DNA of 64,000 nt from CBFHSF01 sp965661055 (GCA_965661055.1 CBFICS010000012.1:1-64000), one strand, 5' to 3'. Positions 9,772-18,948 are shown, counted from the stretch's first letter. Numbers and translations: made by a program. Notes: a model not told the origin generated them from the sequence alone.

Positions 9772-10473
9772 ATGGAAATAAGCCTAAAAGCCATTGTTTT
9801 AAAGGCCATTAAGTACGGCGATAAATCAATTGTTTTAAGGTGTCTTACCGATGAATTAGGCCTTCAAGCGTACATGGTTAATAGCCTTTATTCAAAAGGA
9901 TCAAAAGTGAAACCGGGCATGGTATTGCCATTAACTCAATTAGATTTATTGGTTTCTCATAAAAACAAAGGGACTCTTGAACGAATTAAAGATGCTCGAG
10001 TTAATCCCATCTATAACCACCTTCACCTAGACCCTATAAAAAATGCAATTTGCCTGTTTCTAACAGAGGTATTGCATATGGTGGTTAGAGAGCAAGAAGA
10101 AAACAATCCGTTTTACCCACTTACCACAAAGTATATTGCTAGGGTAGAAGCCGGTAAAGCCCTATCTACCGTGCCATTAGATTTTGTTTTTGATCTAACC
10201 TCAGTCTTGGGTTTTTACCCAGATGTAAAAGAATCATCGGGTTCTTATTTTGATATGATAGAAGGACGCTTAGCCGAACATGCACCTTTTCACAGCACTT
10301 TTTTTAATCCTCATCAAACTCAATTGTTGCTACAGTTTTTAAAAAGAGAGTCACCGCTTTCGCGGGAAGGAAAGAGAGAATTACTCAAAGCAATGCTTCA
10401 ATACTTTAAAGTTCACCATGAAACCTTCGGAAAAGTAAAATCGCTAGAGGTTTTGCAGGAACTGTTTGATTAA
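9772..10473 (+). CDS. recO: DNA repair protein RecO
   Basis: A 233-residue RecO family protein with the N-terminal OB fold (about 1-80, beginning with the typical KAIVLKAIKYGDKSIVLRCLTDELG pattern, given here as two motifs: KAIVLKAIKYGDKS and IVLRCLTDELG) and a helical C-terminal domain. RecO works with RecR to load RecA on SSB-coated DNA in the RecFOR pathway. The C-terminal part lacks the four-cysteine zinc finger seen in many RecO proteins. It begins 1 base after the porZ stop and faces envC tail-to-tail with only 4 bases between the two stops. Confidence 0.92.
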   Translation: MEISLKAIVLKAIKYGDKSIVLRCLTDELGLQAYMVNSLYSKGSKVKPGMVLPLTQLDLLVSHKNKGTLERIKDARVNPIYNHLHLDPIKNAICLFLTEVLHMVVREQEENNPFYPLTTKYIARVEAGKALSTVPLDFVFDLTSVLGFYPDVKESSGSYFDMIEGRLAEHAPFHSTFFNPHQTQLLLQFLKRESPLSREGKRELLKAMLQYFKVHHETFGKVKSLEVLQELFD

Positions 10474-10477
10474 CCGT

Positions 10478-11830
10478 TTAGTTTTTGAATAACCAAGGAC
10501 TTGGATCTTGAACCTTTTGTTCTTTCCAAATTCCAAACTGAAGGATGGTTCTTTGGTCACTTGGGTCTGTGAATACTGTCCCAATTTCTTCTTTTAGCGC
10601 CACCTTATCGCCTCCTTTTACCTTCACATCAACAATATTGGTATAAACCGTAAAGTAGTTACCGTGTCTAATCATCACGGCTTTGTTGGCGCCAGGAATT
10701 CTAATTACACTGGTTACTTCTCCTTCAAAGGCAGCCCTTGCAACGGCTCCTTTTTGTGTGGCAATTTCAATATAAGGGTTGTCAATAACTACCCCTGGGG
10801 TAATGGTTTGACGACCAAAACCGGTTACAATAATTCCTCTTTCTACCGGCCAGGGAAGCTTTCCTTTGTTTGCAACAAAATTAGCTGCCAACTGGCGGCT
10901 TTCTGGGGTCATGTTGAATTCTGGCACAGAGCTTTCTTCATCTACAGAACCCGCCTTTTTCTTGGCATCATTAATTTTTGCCAGAAGTGACTTATTAGAA
11001 GTTTTTGAATTGAAGTCTTTGCCAGAAACAAGCCCAACTTTTACCGCTTTAGCCTCTAATGCATCTCTTTCTGCTTTTTCTTTAGCCTTTTTTAACTCAA
11101 GGGCAATGATTCTTCCAATTTCGGCTTCTAGCTTTTTAGACTCTTTTTGCTTTGCGTCAATCTCAGCTTGAAGAAGTCCTTCTTTTTCACTTAGTGATGA
11201 AAGAACTTTTTCTTGCTCTTGTCGGTCGGCAAGAAGGGTTTCTTTTTCATTTTCTTTATTGGTTTTTAGGTCTTCTTTGTTCTTTTTCTGACGGCTTAAT
11301 TCGGCAATCTTAAACTCTAATTGCTCTTGTTTATTTTTTATTTCTCCGACTTGCCTTTTTCTAAATTCTGAATATTGTCTTAGGTAAGAAATTCTATTTA
11401 TGGCTTGGTTAAAAGAAGACGATGAAAAAATAAATAACAACCTACTGGTGTTGCTTTGAGATTTGTAGGCTTGCCTAATCATTCCGGCATACTGCTCTTT
11501 TAGAATTTCAATTTCTTTTTCTAATTCAGCAACGGCCTGCGTCTGTTCAGAAATTTCAGAATCAATTAAATCAATTTCTCTATTAATGGTTCTTAGAAGT
11601 TCCTCTCGGATAGAAATTTTTTGACGAAGCGTTTGCAAAGTGTTTAGACCACTTTCTTTTATGTGCTTCGTATCTTTTAAAATCTCGTTTGCAAGATCAA
11701 TTTCGTCTTGAAGTTTGGTTTTCTTTCTCTGAAGAAGCTCCTTTTTTGTTTGATTTTGTGCCAACAAAAGTGAAGGAGAAAATACAGCAAAGAAAATACT
11801 GAGAATTAATATTTTACTCCATTGGGGCAT
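10478..11830 (-). CDS. envC: EnvC-like murein hydrolase activator (degenerate M23 domain)
   Basis: A 450-residue exported protein: signal peptide to about residue 25 (ending SLLLAQ), a long coiled coil from about 27 to 270 rich in Glu, Lys and Gln, and a C-terminal LytM/M23 domain at about 330-450. In active M23 peptidases the last domain ends with an HxH zinc motif; here that place reads LQFGIW and the first zinc histidine is also absent. This fits an EnvC-type factor that activates an amidase rather than cutting peptidoglycan itself. It is the last gene of the six-gene operon and overlaps the DUF4292 gene by 17 bases. Confidence 0.87.
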   Translation of the reverse strand: MPQWSKILILSIFFAVFSPSLLLAQNQTKKELLQRKKTKLQDEIDLANEILKDTKHIKESGLNTLQTLRQKISIREELLRTINREIDLIDSEISEQTQAVAELEKEIEILKEQYAGMIRQAYKSQSNTSRLLFIFSSSSFNQAINRISYLRQYSEFRKRQVGEIKNKQEQLEFKIAELSRQKKNKEDLKTNKENEKETLLADRQEQEKVLSSLSEKEGLLQAEIDAKQKESKKLEAEIGRIIALELKKAKEKAERDALEAKAVKVGLVSGKDFNSKTSNKSLLAKINDAKKKAGSVDEESSVPEFNMTPESRQLAANFVANKGKLPWPVERGIIVTGFGRQTITPGVVIDNPYIEIATQKGAVARAAFEGEVTSVIRIPGANKAVMIRHGNYFTVYTNIVDVKVKGGDKVALKEEIGTVFTDPSDQRTILQFGIWKEQKVQDPSPWLFKN

Positions 11831-12593
11831 AAGAATCAGGTATTGAGAATGGAAAATCTATTTCAGAATCAAAAGAATAGCCCCTGATATTTAAGGTGAG
11901 TGATAGTGGGGTCTCAGCAAAAACTTTGATTTCTACCACGGTAGGCCTTTCACCTTTTTTAGTCTCAGAAAAATCAGAGTAGTACGATTCAACTCTACGC
12001 TGACCATCTGTAAGCATTTGAGAAATTAAATGTCTGTTTTGTCCGTCTAATTCAAAGAAATAAGAGGGAAGGCTTTGGGTAAACACTTGGTCTTCTTCAG
12101 GAAAGTAATACAACTCATATGAAGATTGTCCTCTTAATTCATATTCTCCTTTTTTAGGCAATATTCTAAACGGATCGCCTAACAAAGCATTTCTTAAAAT
12201 TTCAAAATCTAGATTGGCTTTGATTAAATTTTGCAGAGCCATGATGTCTCCGGTAAAATAATCGTTGTTAATCCTATTCATAAAAGCCACTGAATCTAGA
12301 GTTAAAAATGCCCTAGCTACTTTTAGTCCAAACAGTGGATCTGAAATGTCAATCCAAATTATGCTATCTCTATCCATTCTAATATCGAATTTAAAAGAAT
12401 TTGAATTTCCATCATCAACCACCTTTCCGGTTCCGGTGTAGCGAACTGTTTCAAACTGCAGTCTGTTGCTTTCTAGTTTCTCTGCTAATTCACGGGTAGA
12501 GGCAGGGGTAAGGTCTCCAACAGCAATGGGTTTAGGACCACCACAGCTTACCAAGATTAAAACAAATAACGCGACTGCAACCTTATTCGACAT
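11814..12593 (-). CDS. DUF4292 lipoprotein
   Basis: A 259-residue lipoprotein when started at the ATG at 12593: MSNKVAVALFVLILVSCGG gives a clean signal peptide with the lipobox cysteine at 17. An upstream non-ATG start would add 25 basic residues and spoil the signal. The mature part looks like a LolA/LolB-type half barrel with hydrophobic strands, matching the Bacteroidota DUF4292 family. It overlaps the TPR gene upstream by 11 bases and envC downstream by 17. A role in lipoprotein or envelope traffic is inference from fold and neighbours. Confidence 0.82.
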   Translation of the reverse strand: MSNKVAVALFVLILVSCGGPKPIAVGDLTPASTRELAEKLESNRLQFETVRYTGTGKVVDDGNSNSFKFDIRMDRDSIIWIDISDPLFGLKVARAFLTLDSVAFMNRINNDYFTGDIMALQNLIKANLDFEILRNALLGDPFRILPKKGEYELRGQSSYELYYFPEEDQVFTQSLPSYFFELDGQNRHLISQMLTDGQRRVESYYSDFSETKKGERPTVVEIKVFAETPLSLTLNIRGYSFDSEIDFPFSIPDSYAPME

Positions 12594-14289
12594 AGGTTTT
12601 CGTTTGAATTTTTTGATCCACTTTATCACTTGCACCCCCAAGATTTTTTGCTTTGTTCCACGCTTCAATGGCTTCTTCTAGCTTGTTATTAAAGTACAAA
12701 ATATCACCATAGTGTTCAAAGACATCACCCGTTGGATGGTTTGTAAGAGCAATCACTTTTTGCATTATAGTCAATGCCTCTGGGTATTTTTTCATTTTAA
12801 ACAAAACCCAAGCGTGTGTGTCTAAAAAGATAGGGTTGTTAGGCGATAATTGGTTTGATCTCTCTGTACATTCTAATGCTCTCTGAAGCTTTTCACCTCT
12901 TTCTGAAAGGTAATATGCGTAATTGTTGAGGCCTGTAGGATTGGTGGGGTTAATTTCTAATGCGGCTCCAAAGTTTTCATCAGAGCGTTGGTAATTTTTT
13001 TCTCTGTAATACGCTTCTGCTAAATAGAGGTGAAATTGTTCTTGTATAGCTCGATCACCAAAAGCGAATAAGCGACCATCTTCTAAAACTACAATGGCGG
13101 TTTTATATTCTTCTTTTTCAATGTAAGCCAATCCTTTAACCAAGTAAGAAAATGGTTGTGAAGGGTAATATTCTTGAACCCAATTAGCGTCAGAAATAAT
13201 AGAGTCTGTCAAGCCCATTTTAGTATCTAAAAACAAGACCCTATTTAATATATCAACCTGACTTCCGCCTGGCAATGATCCTGTTTTCTTAAACGCTTTT
13301 CTAGCTTTTTGCGGTTCATTGACCTGCTCGAAATAATCTCCTTGCAAAGAATATCCTTTAGGATCATTTGGGTGGGCAGCCACAATTGAATCTAACAGCT
13401 CTCCGGTAACTTGGGTATAGGCAGGCGCGGTTTCAATTAATTTGAAAAAGGTCAGCATTACCGACACTTTTGTGTCAATAGATAATTCAGGATTTCTAAG
13501 GGCTATTTTTAGGTGGTAAACGGATTTTTCGACTTCGTCAATGGATCTGTAATACTCTGCCAAATTTAAGTGCGCCCTCGGTTCTTTTGGATTTATTTTC
13601 AGTAATTTTTCATAAACGGATAAGGCCTTTTCTGTTTGCCTATCATTCATGTAAAGTTGAGCTAGCATTCCATAGGCATTGACATCTCTAGGGTTTAAGT
13701 CGATGAGCTTTTGAATTTCACTAGCAGCCCCTTCAGCATCATTTAAAAATAGATATAGCTTTTTCTTTTGCTCAATAATTTTCTCTGTTGGCCCTACAAT
13801 TTGTTCTAAGGTGTCTAGCTGAATAATGGCTTCTTGAAAGCTTTCTGCCTCAAGCAAAGCCTGAATGTACTCAGCTCTAAACTCTGGGTTTTTAGGCACA
13901 AGAGAAACGATTTTGCTCAGAGTTTTTAGCCTTTTTTCAGATTCTCCTCTTTGGTAATAGATAGACCCGAGGAGTCTATAATACCAGTAATTAGATGAAT
14001 CGTTTGCCACAGCTTTTTCTGCCCGTTCTAGGGCCAATTCGTAGCGATGGTTTTCTAGATCTGTTATTGCTAACTCGTAATTTACCGCAGCATTATTTGG
14101 GTCAATATCTAAACACTTTTCAAAAACCTCATAGGCTTCCTCATGTTCTTCAATTAACTTTAACCTTTCCGCTTCAAAGAATTTTTTATCAAAGTTGATT
14201 TGTTCTTCTTCAGAAAGTTGGGCCTCCCCCGAAAGGGGAGCTAATAAAACTATGAAAAGAGCTAAAAAGCCCTTTGTCAATTTACTCAA
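12583..14289 (-). CDS. TPR repeat protein, exported
   Basis: About 568 residues of tetratricopeptide repeats, for example NAAVNYELAITDLENHRYEL, repeated to the C-terminus. The TTG at 14289 gives MSKLTKGFLALFIVLLAPLS, a good signal peptide ending near EAQ, and overlaps the previous stop by 8 bases. A TTG at 14307 and a GTG at 14304 are other options; no ATG is available. It is a probable periplasmic or outer-membrane scaffold. Neighbouring lipoprotein and EnvC genes point to envelope work; no partner can be named. Confidence 0.8.
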   Translation of the reverse strand: MSKLTKGFLALFIVLLAPLSGEAQLSEEEQINFDKKFFEAERLKLIEEHEEAYEVFEKCLDIDPNNAAVNYELAITDLENHRYELALERAEKAVANDSSNYWYYRLLGSIYYQRGESEKRLKTLSKIVSLVPKNPEFRAEYIQALLEAESFQEAIIQLDTLEQIVGPTEKIIEQKKKLYLFLNDAEGAASEIQKLIDLNPRDVNAYGMLAQLYMNDRQTEKALSVYEKLLKINPKEPRAHLNLAEYYRSIDEVEKSVYHLKIALRNPELSIDTKVSVMLTFFKLIETAPAYTQVTGELLDSIVAAHPNDPKGYSLQGDYFEQVNEPQKARKAFKKTGSLPGGSQVDILNRVLFLDTKMGLTDSIISDANWVQEYYPSQPFSYLVKGLAYIEKEEYKTAIVVLEDGRLFAFGDRAIQEQFHLYLAEAYYREKNYQRSDENFGAALEINPTNPTGLNNYAYYLSERGEKLQRALECTERSNQLSPNNPIFLDTHAWVLFKMKKYPEALTIMQKVIALTNHPTGDVFEHYGDILYFNNKLEEAIEAWNKAKNLGGASDKVDQKIQTKTYVE

Positions 14290-15286
14290 GTCGTGAATAA
14301 TCACCAATACTTAATGTTTTGTAACTGCCATCGACATAGGCGTGGTTACCTATCATAGAATTAGACAGTGTAATATTTTTAATTTCTGTGTTCTCTTGAA
14401 CCAAAGTGTTTTCGATTTTTGCATCGGTCACCCGGGTATTGTTGCCTAAACTAACGTTTGGACCTACCGTTGAATTGCGTAACACTACATTGTCACCGAT
14501 AAAACAAGGCTCAATAATCGTGCTGTTTTCAACCGTAATATTTGATCCTTTTAGCTGATCTTCTCCGTTCAGGTAGTTTAATATTTTGGAATTTGTTTCT
14601 AGGGTTACAGGTTTGTTACCACAGTCCATCCAATCATTTACCTGCCCAGGCTTGAACTTACTGCCTTTCTTTTTCATGTTTTCTAAGGCATCGGTCAACT
14701 GAAATTCACCTTTGTCTTTGATGTCATTGTCTATTAAGTACTGCAATTCATTTTTCAGGTATTCACCGTCCTTGAAGTAATAAATGCCAATGATAGCAAG
14801 GTCAGAAACAAATGTGCTTGGCTTTTCAACAAAGTCGCTAATGTTTTGTTGGTCATCAATTTTAACTACGCCAAATGCACTAGGATCTTCAACTTGTTTT
14901 ACCCAAATTACACCGTCTGCGGTTGAGTCTAACTTAAAATCAGCTCTAAAAAGAGTGTCAGCAAACGCCACGACACAATTGCCAGACATGCTTTCTTTAG
15001 CACATAAAATGGCATGAGCAGTGCCCAGGGGTTGGTTTTGATAATAGATAGAACCTTTTGCACCTAGCTTTTCAGCGATAGCGATTAAATCACTTTCTAC
15101 CTTTTCGCCAAAATCACCAATAACAAAGGCGATTTCTTCAACTTTTTCATTGACAACACTTACGATGTCTTCTACTAGGCGTTGAACAATAGGCTTCCCA
15201 GCAATGGGAATAAGAGGTTTAGGAACCGTTAGTGTATGGGGTCTAAGGCGGCTTCCGCGCCCTGCCATAGGGACAATAATTTTCAT
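14282..15286 (-). CDS. Sugar-phosphate nucleotidyltransferase
   Basis: A 334-residue enzyme with the nucleotidyltransferase signature GRGSRLRPHTLTVPKPL at about 9-25, followed by a Rossmann-like catalytic domain and a C-terminal left-handed beta-helix of hexapeptide-like repeats (about 235-330). It would activate a sugar-1-phosphate with an NTP, as in glucose-1-phosphate thymidylyl- or mannose-1-phosphate guanylyltransferases; the exact sugar is not readable. The ATG at 15286 is chosen because the motif begins right after it. The upstream extension to 15328 would run into dut. It sits in the flippase-dut operon, fitting surface polysaccharide synthesis. Confidence 0.87.
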   Translation of the reverse strand: MKIIVPMAGRGSRLRPHTLTVPKPLIPIAGKPIVQRLVEDIVSVVNEKVEEIAFVIGDFGEKVESDLIAIAEKLGAKGSIYYQNQPLGTAHAILCAKESMSGNCVVAFADTLFRADFKLDSTADGVIWVKQVEDPSAFGVVKIDDQQNISDFVEKPSTFVSDLAIIGIYYFKDGEYLKNELQYLIDNDIKDKGEFQLTDALENMKKKGSKFKPGQVNDWMDCGNKPVTLETNSKILNYLNGEDQLKGSNITVENSTIIEPCFIGDNVVLRNSTVGPNVSLGNNTRVTDAKIENTLVQENTEIKNITLSNSMIGNHAYVDGSYKTLSIGDYSRLE

Positions 15287-15290
15287 AAGA

Positions 15291-15725
15291 TTAATTTTTT
15301 CCGGTAGACCCAAACCCGCCGGCCCCACGGTCGGTTTCGCTGAGTTCTTCTACTTCAATAAAATTTATTTTTTCATGTTTCGCAATCACCAATTGTGCGA
15401 TGCGATCTCCGTCATTTACTGCAAAGTCTTCATGGCTGAGGTTTATTAGAATAACTCCAATATCTCCTCTGTAGTCCGCGTCAATGGTTCCGGGAGTATT
15501 CAATACAGAAATTCCATGCTTTAGAGCCAGTCCACTGCGAGGTCTAACTTGAGCCTCATAACCAGAAGGCAAAGCGATGTGCAAACCTGTAGAAATTAAT
15601 TTTCTTTCTAGAGGTTTCAAAACAATTTCTTCGTCAAGGTTGGCTACAAGATCCATACCTGCAGAGTCTTCTGTTTTGTATTCAGGTAGACTGTGTTTTG
15701 ACCGATTGATTATTTGGACTTTCAC
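15291..15725 (-). CDS. dut: dUTP diphosphatase
   Basis: A 144-residue trimeric dUTPase that hydrolyses dUTP to dUMP and keeps uracil out of DNA. All five family motifs are visible: DSAGMDLVA, RPRSGLALKHG, GTIDADYRGDIGV, GDRIAQLVI and the C-terminal RGAGGFGSTGK. It lies 13 bases after the flippase gene and 4 bases before the nucleotidyltransferase gene. Confidence 0.96.
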   Translation of the reverse strand: MKVQIINRSKHSLPEYKTEDSAGMDLVANLDEEIVLKPLERKLISTGLHIALPSGYEAQVRPRSGLALKHGISVLNTPGTIDADYRGDIGVILINLSHEDFAVNDGDRIAQLVIAKHEKINFIEVEELSETDRGAGGFGSTGKN

Positions 15726-15738
15726 TTTGTTTTTTCTT

Positions 15739-17223
15739 TTAACTCCTGTTCTTCAAAGAATAAATTACCTTTTTTATTTCACCTTTTTCTAAGTAGGCAA
15801 AAAGCCCAGCGGTGGCGACTAGACATAAAATTTGGAACCACAGATAGGGTGTGGTATATTGGTGGGCAAGATAACCCAAACCAAAAGAAATGAAAAGGTA
15901 GAGAGCAATTCTTTTTGTTGGATAGGGAATGGGGTAAACTCTTTGTCCCATGACAAAGGAAACCATCATCATGATAAAGTAAGAACTCAACGTGGCCCAG
16001 GCCGCTCCTTCATATCCCATAAGGGGAATTAGGTAAATATTTAAACCCAATGTAGCCGTGAACCCGGCGAAGGTTATGATCATGCCGTAGCTGGTTTTGT
16101 CTATGAGTTTGTACCAAAGAGAAACTTGTGTGTTAATACTTAAAAACACATTGGCAGCTAACAAAATGGGTACGATATACAAGCCTTCCCAATAATTGGA
16201 ATCAATGAATTGCTTTAAAAGAGGTAATAAAGCCAACACAAATACGAAGCCTAGGCCAAGTATCATGACAAAAATTTTCATGACCCTTGCTAGGGTTTCT
16301 TTATTGTTTTTATCGGCACTGTTTGAAAAGAAAAAGGGTTCGGCAGCATACCTAAAAGCTTGATTAAACAACACGAGGAATATGCTCAATTTGTAAACGG
16401 CACCGTATACACCTAGTTGATCAAGTGCAATGTCTTCTGGTAAAAGGTATTTAATAAACTGCCTATCAGCAACCTCGTTGGCTACCCCAGCAAGACCGCT
16501 AATCATCAAGGGCAATCCAAAAACCATAAGCGTTTTCCAAAGAGAGAAGTCAAATTTTCCGAAGAGGGGTTTAAACTCTTTTGCTAGCATGGCATTGTAA
16601 ACCACACAGGCGATGAAGTTTGCAAGAAAGATGAATTCTACGCCAAATGACGCCGGAAAAATGGCATGAAGTTCATTTCCTAGGGGAAAATTGAGTTCAG
16701 CCATTTTGGGGATGATGTAAAGAAAAACCACATTTAAGCCGACATTGGTAAAGATGTGGGTGAGTTTTATGGAAACAAATCTCCTCGCCCTATCTTCTGA
16801 TCTAAGCTTTGCCATAGGAATGGCTGCCGTGACTTCTAAAACTAAAATGGAAATCATCCAAATGATGATTCTTGGATTAGAATCATATCTCAAAGCTTCG
16901 ATTATAGGATCAAAAAACATCCAAACCAAGGCAAGAAATACAGCTGTAGAACTAAAAATGGACTTTAAAATAGTAGAGTAAATGACGTTTTTGTCTAGAT
17001 CTTTTTTGGCTGAAAACCGAAAAAATGCTGTCTCCATACCATAAATCAAAACCACCATTAAAAAAGCAATAATGGTATATACGTCAGTATTTACACCATA
17101 TTCTGTTCGAGTTTCTAATCGAGCTGTGTGAAGTGGAACCAGTAAAAAATAAGCAAACCGTCCTAAAATACTACTTGCACCATAGGTTAGGGTTTGTCCA
17201 AAAAGTTTTTTTAATCCGCTCAA
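15739..17223 (-). CDS. Oligosaccharide flippase (Wzx/MATE-like)
   Basis: A 494-residue membrane protein with about 12-14 hydrophobic helices and the N-terminal FGQTLTYGASSILGRF pattern of polysaccharide-biosynthesis exporters. It would flip lipid-linked oligosaccharides across the inner membrane. The start is a TTG at 17223: an in-frame TAG lies three codons upstream, no ATG is nearby, and a perfect promoter box at 17245-17252 sits just before it. It is the first gene of a six-gene operon ending at envC. Confidence 0.87.
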   Translation of the reverse strand: MSGLKKLFGQTLTYGASSILGRFAYFLLVPLHTARLETRTEYGVNTDVYTIIAFLMVVLIYGMETAFFRFSAKKDLDKNVIYSTILKSIFSSTAVFLALVWMFFDPIIEALRYDSNPRIIIWMISILVLEVTAAIPMAKLRSEDRARRFVSIKLTHIFTNVGLNVVFLYIIPKMAELNFPLGNELHAIFPASFGVEFIFLANFIACVVYNAMLAKEFKPLFGKFDFSLWKTLMVFGLPLMISGLAGVANEVADRQFIKYLLPEDIALDQLGVYGAVYKLSIFLVLFNQAFRYAAEPFFFSNSADKNNKETLARVMKIFVMILGLGFVFVLALLPLLKQFIDSNYWEGLYIVPILLAANVFLSINTQVSLWYKLIDKTSYGMIITFAGFTATLGLNIYLIPLMGYEGAAWATLSSYFIMMMVSFVMGQRVYPIPYPTKRIALYLFISFGLGYLAHQYTTPYLWFQILCLVATAGLFAYLEKGEIKKVIYSLKNRS

Positions 17224-17244
17224 AGGTGACTATTCAGATTTTGT

Positions 17245-17252
17245 CAAATGTA
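17245..17252 (-). promoter_or_regulatory. -7 promoter box of the flippase-dut-envC operon
   Basis: Read on the minus strand this is TACATTTG, a perfect match to the TAnnTTTG -7 box of the Bacteroidota primary sigma factor. It is 21 bases upstream of the TTG start at 17223, giving a leader of about 15 bases. No convincing -33 TTG is seen. Confidence 0.6.
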
Positions 17253-17370
17253 TAATTTTAAGAGAAAACCACCCCCTAGTAACCTATGATTGTGAAAACT
17301 TTATCGTTCTCTTAGCGTGAGAAATGGAATTACAGGTTGAATAAGTTTTTTTCATGGGAGGGTTATGTCT

Positions 17371-17378
17371 TATATTTG
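17371..17378 (+). promoter_or_regulatory. -7 promoter box of the RidA-like gene
   Basis: TATATTTG matches the Bacteroidota -7 consensus exactly and lies 18 bases before the ATG at 17397. Transcription from here would exclude the upstream in-frame TTG at 17337 as a start. Confidence 0.6.
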
Positions 17379-17396
17379 AAACAAAATTTAACGTTT

Positions 17397-17825
17397 ATGT
17401 CTGATAGAATCAACGCTCAAGATGCTCCGAAGCCCGTAGGTTTATACCCTCATGCAAGAAAAGTAGGTAACCTTTTATTTTTGTCTGGCGTAGGACCAAG
17501 AACTGCAGGTAGTGATGTTAATGATTCTGGGGTTCCGGGTTTGGTTTTAGACCACAACGGCAATTTTGAAGAATTTGATTTTGAAGCACAAGTTCACAGC
17601 GTGTTTAAAAACGTAAAAAAGGTTTTAGAAGCTTCTGGTTCTAGCTGGGATAAACTGGTTGATGTTACTGTGTTTTTAGTAGATATGAAACGAGACTTTA
17701 AAACATTCAACAAGATTTATGCTGAGTATTTTAAAGAAAACCAACCGTGTAGAACAACGGTTGCCATTAATTCACTTCCAACACCCATTGCCATAGAGCT
17801 CAAGTGTATTGCAACGATTGATTAG
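17397..17825 (+). CDS. RidA family protein
   Basis: A 142-residue YjgF/YER057c/UK114 (RidA) protein. The family hydrolyses reactive enamine/imine intermediates released by PLP enzymes; some relatives are aminomuconate deaminases. Visible signatures are LFLSGVGPRT near residue 30 and the C-terminal PCRTTVAINSLP, whose arginine is the conserved substrate-binding residue. The ATG at 17397 follows a promoter box at 17371-17378. The stop overlaps the stop of the convergent channel gene. True substrate is unknown. Confidence 0.88.
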   Translation: MSDRINAQDAPKPVGLYPHARKVGNLLFLSGVGPRTAGSDVNDSGVPGLVLDHNGNFEEFDFEAQVHSVFKNVKKVLEASGSSWDKLVDVTVFLVDMKRDFKTFNKIYAEYFKENQPCRTTVAINSLPTPIAIELKCIATID

Positions 17826-18916
17826 TCGGGATCCATGGTAGCCTGCCATGCCGGCGACTGAATGATCTTAATAATCTCTGGGTCTATTACTCTTTTTAAA
17901 GGGGAGTCTTTGTGAAAAACAAAGCAGTAGTAATCAATTTTTAAAGGGCGTTGCAACAAGACTAGTCTTTTGTACCCTTGGTGAGTTGATTTTATTCGGT
18001 TGAGTACAAGTCTGTCACCAATGATGTAATCAATTTCATCGTTTTCTAACATGTTTACCCCTTCTTCAAAGGAAGAAAAAACCGTAGGTGAAACCCCTGC
18101 TTTTAGTAGGAAAGATTCGTTAGGGCTGCGAGCCAAAACACCCACTCTTTTTCCTATTAAATCACTAGCCGTATTGATTTCTTCAATTTTTGATCCTTGA
18201 GTTAAAATGGCGGTTATTCCAGCCGTCAATGAGGATGCCATTACAATACTAATAAACATCCAGGCAAAGCCCAAAACCCTGCCTGGTGCAGTTTTTGGCA
18301 CTTTATCTCCGTACCCAACGGTGGTCAATGTAACGGCACTCCACCAAAAACCGTCAAAAACACCCTTTATTTTTTTGTGAAAGTGGCTAGAACTACCATT
18401 TCTTTCAATAATCCACATTAAAAACCCTGTGATTAACATGATTACCGAAAGTCCGCTAATTGCAGAAAAGTATTCCCAAGTAAAAATAGTTTTAAACAGT
18501 CTAAGCCAATTGTTTTCATCAGAAGTCAGGAGAGTAGTTTGTGCAATAAAGTAAGGCTGAGAATAGTCTACATAGTCCATCCAATTTGGAGAAATGGGAA
18601 TAGGATTTATGCTGAGATCAAACTCTTCGTTCTCGAAACCATTTCGCAATTCTTTAAAACTGGGGTACACCTTTAACTTTGTATAAAATTGAGTTGCGTG
18701 GTTTACTTGGTCCCACATCTGCATCGATAAACCAAAGGTTTCGTTCTTTGTGTTGTCTAAAACAATGAATGGAGCCTCATCAAACACCCCAATAGTCACT
18801 GTGTCAGGTAGCAAAAGGGTTGAGTCTGTTTTTGCTTTTGAAGAGAAACCAATTAAAAAACAAAGTACAGAGGTTAAAATGAATTTGTAATTCGCTGCGT
18901 GTAAGTGCATTTTCAT
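17822..18916 (-). CDS. GluR0-like ligand-gated potassium channel
   Basis: A 364-residue protein with the order of a prokaryotic ionotropic glutamate receptor. It has a signal peptide (about 10-28), the first half of a periplasmic solute-binding lobe (S1, 38-130), a membrane helix (150-170), a pore helix and filter TVGYGD (199-204), a second helix (212-236), and the other half of the binding lobe (S2, 248-355). TVGYGD is the potassium-selective filter sequence, as in Synechocystis GluR0. It would open on binding a periplasmic amino acid or similar ligand; the ligand is not readable. It is convergent with the RidA-like gene and divergent from ileS. Confidence 0.88.
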   Translation of the reverse strand: MKMHLHAANYKFILTSVLCFLIGFSSKAKTDSTLLLPDTVTIGVFDEAPFIVLDNTKNETFGLSMQMWDQVNHATQFYTKLKVYPSFKELRNGFENEEFDLSINPIPISPNWMDYVDYSQPYFIAQTTLLTSDENNWLRLFKTIFTWEYFSAISGLSVIMLITGFLMWIIERNGSSSHFHKKIKGVFDGFWWSAVTLTTVGYGDKVPKTAPGRVLGFAWMFISIVMASSLTAGITAILTQGSKIEEINTASDLIGKRVGVLARSPNESFLLKAGVSPTVFSSFEEGVNMLENDEIDYIIGDRLVLNRIKSTHQGYKRLVLLQRPLKIDYYCFVFHKDSPLKRVIDPEIIKIIQSPAWQATMDPD

Positions 18917-18948
18917 TGTCTTTGGCCCTAATAATATTATTACCTTTG
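18916..18948 (+). promoter_or_regulatory. ileS promoter
   Basis: TACCTTTG at 18941-18948 is a perfect -7 box. A TTG at 18916-18918 lies 22 bases before it and a TTTG at 18921-18924 lies 16 bases before it, either of which could be the -33 element. The predicted leader to the ileS ATG is about 125 bases, long for this window, and has no ATG of its own. Confidence 0.6.
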
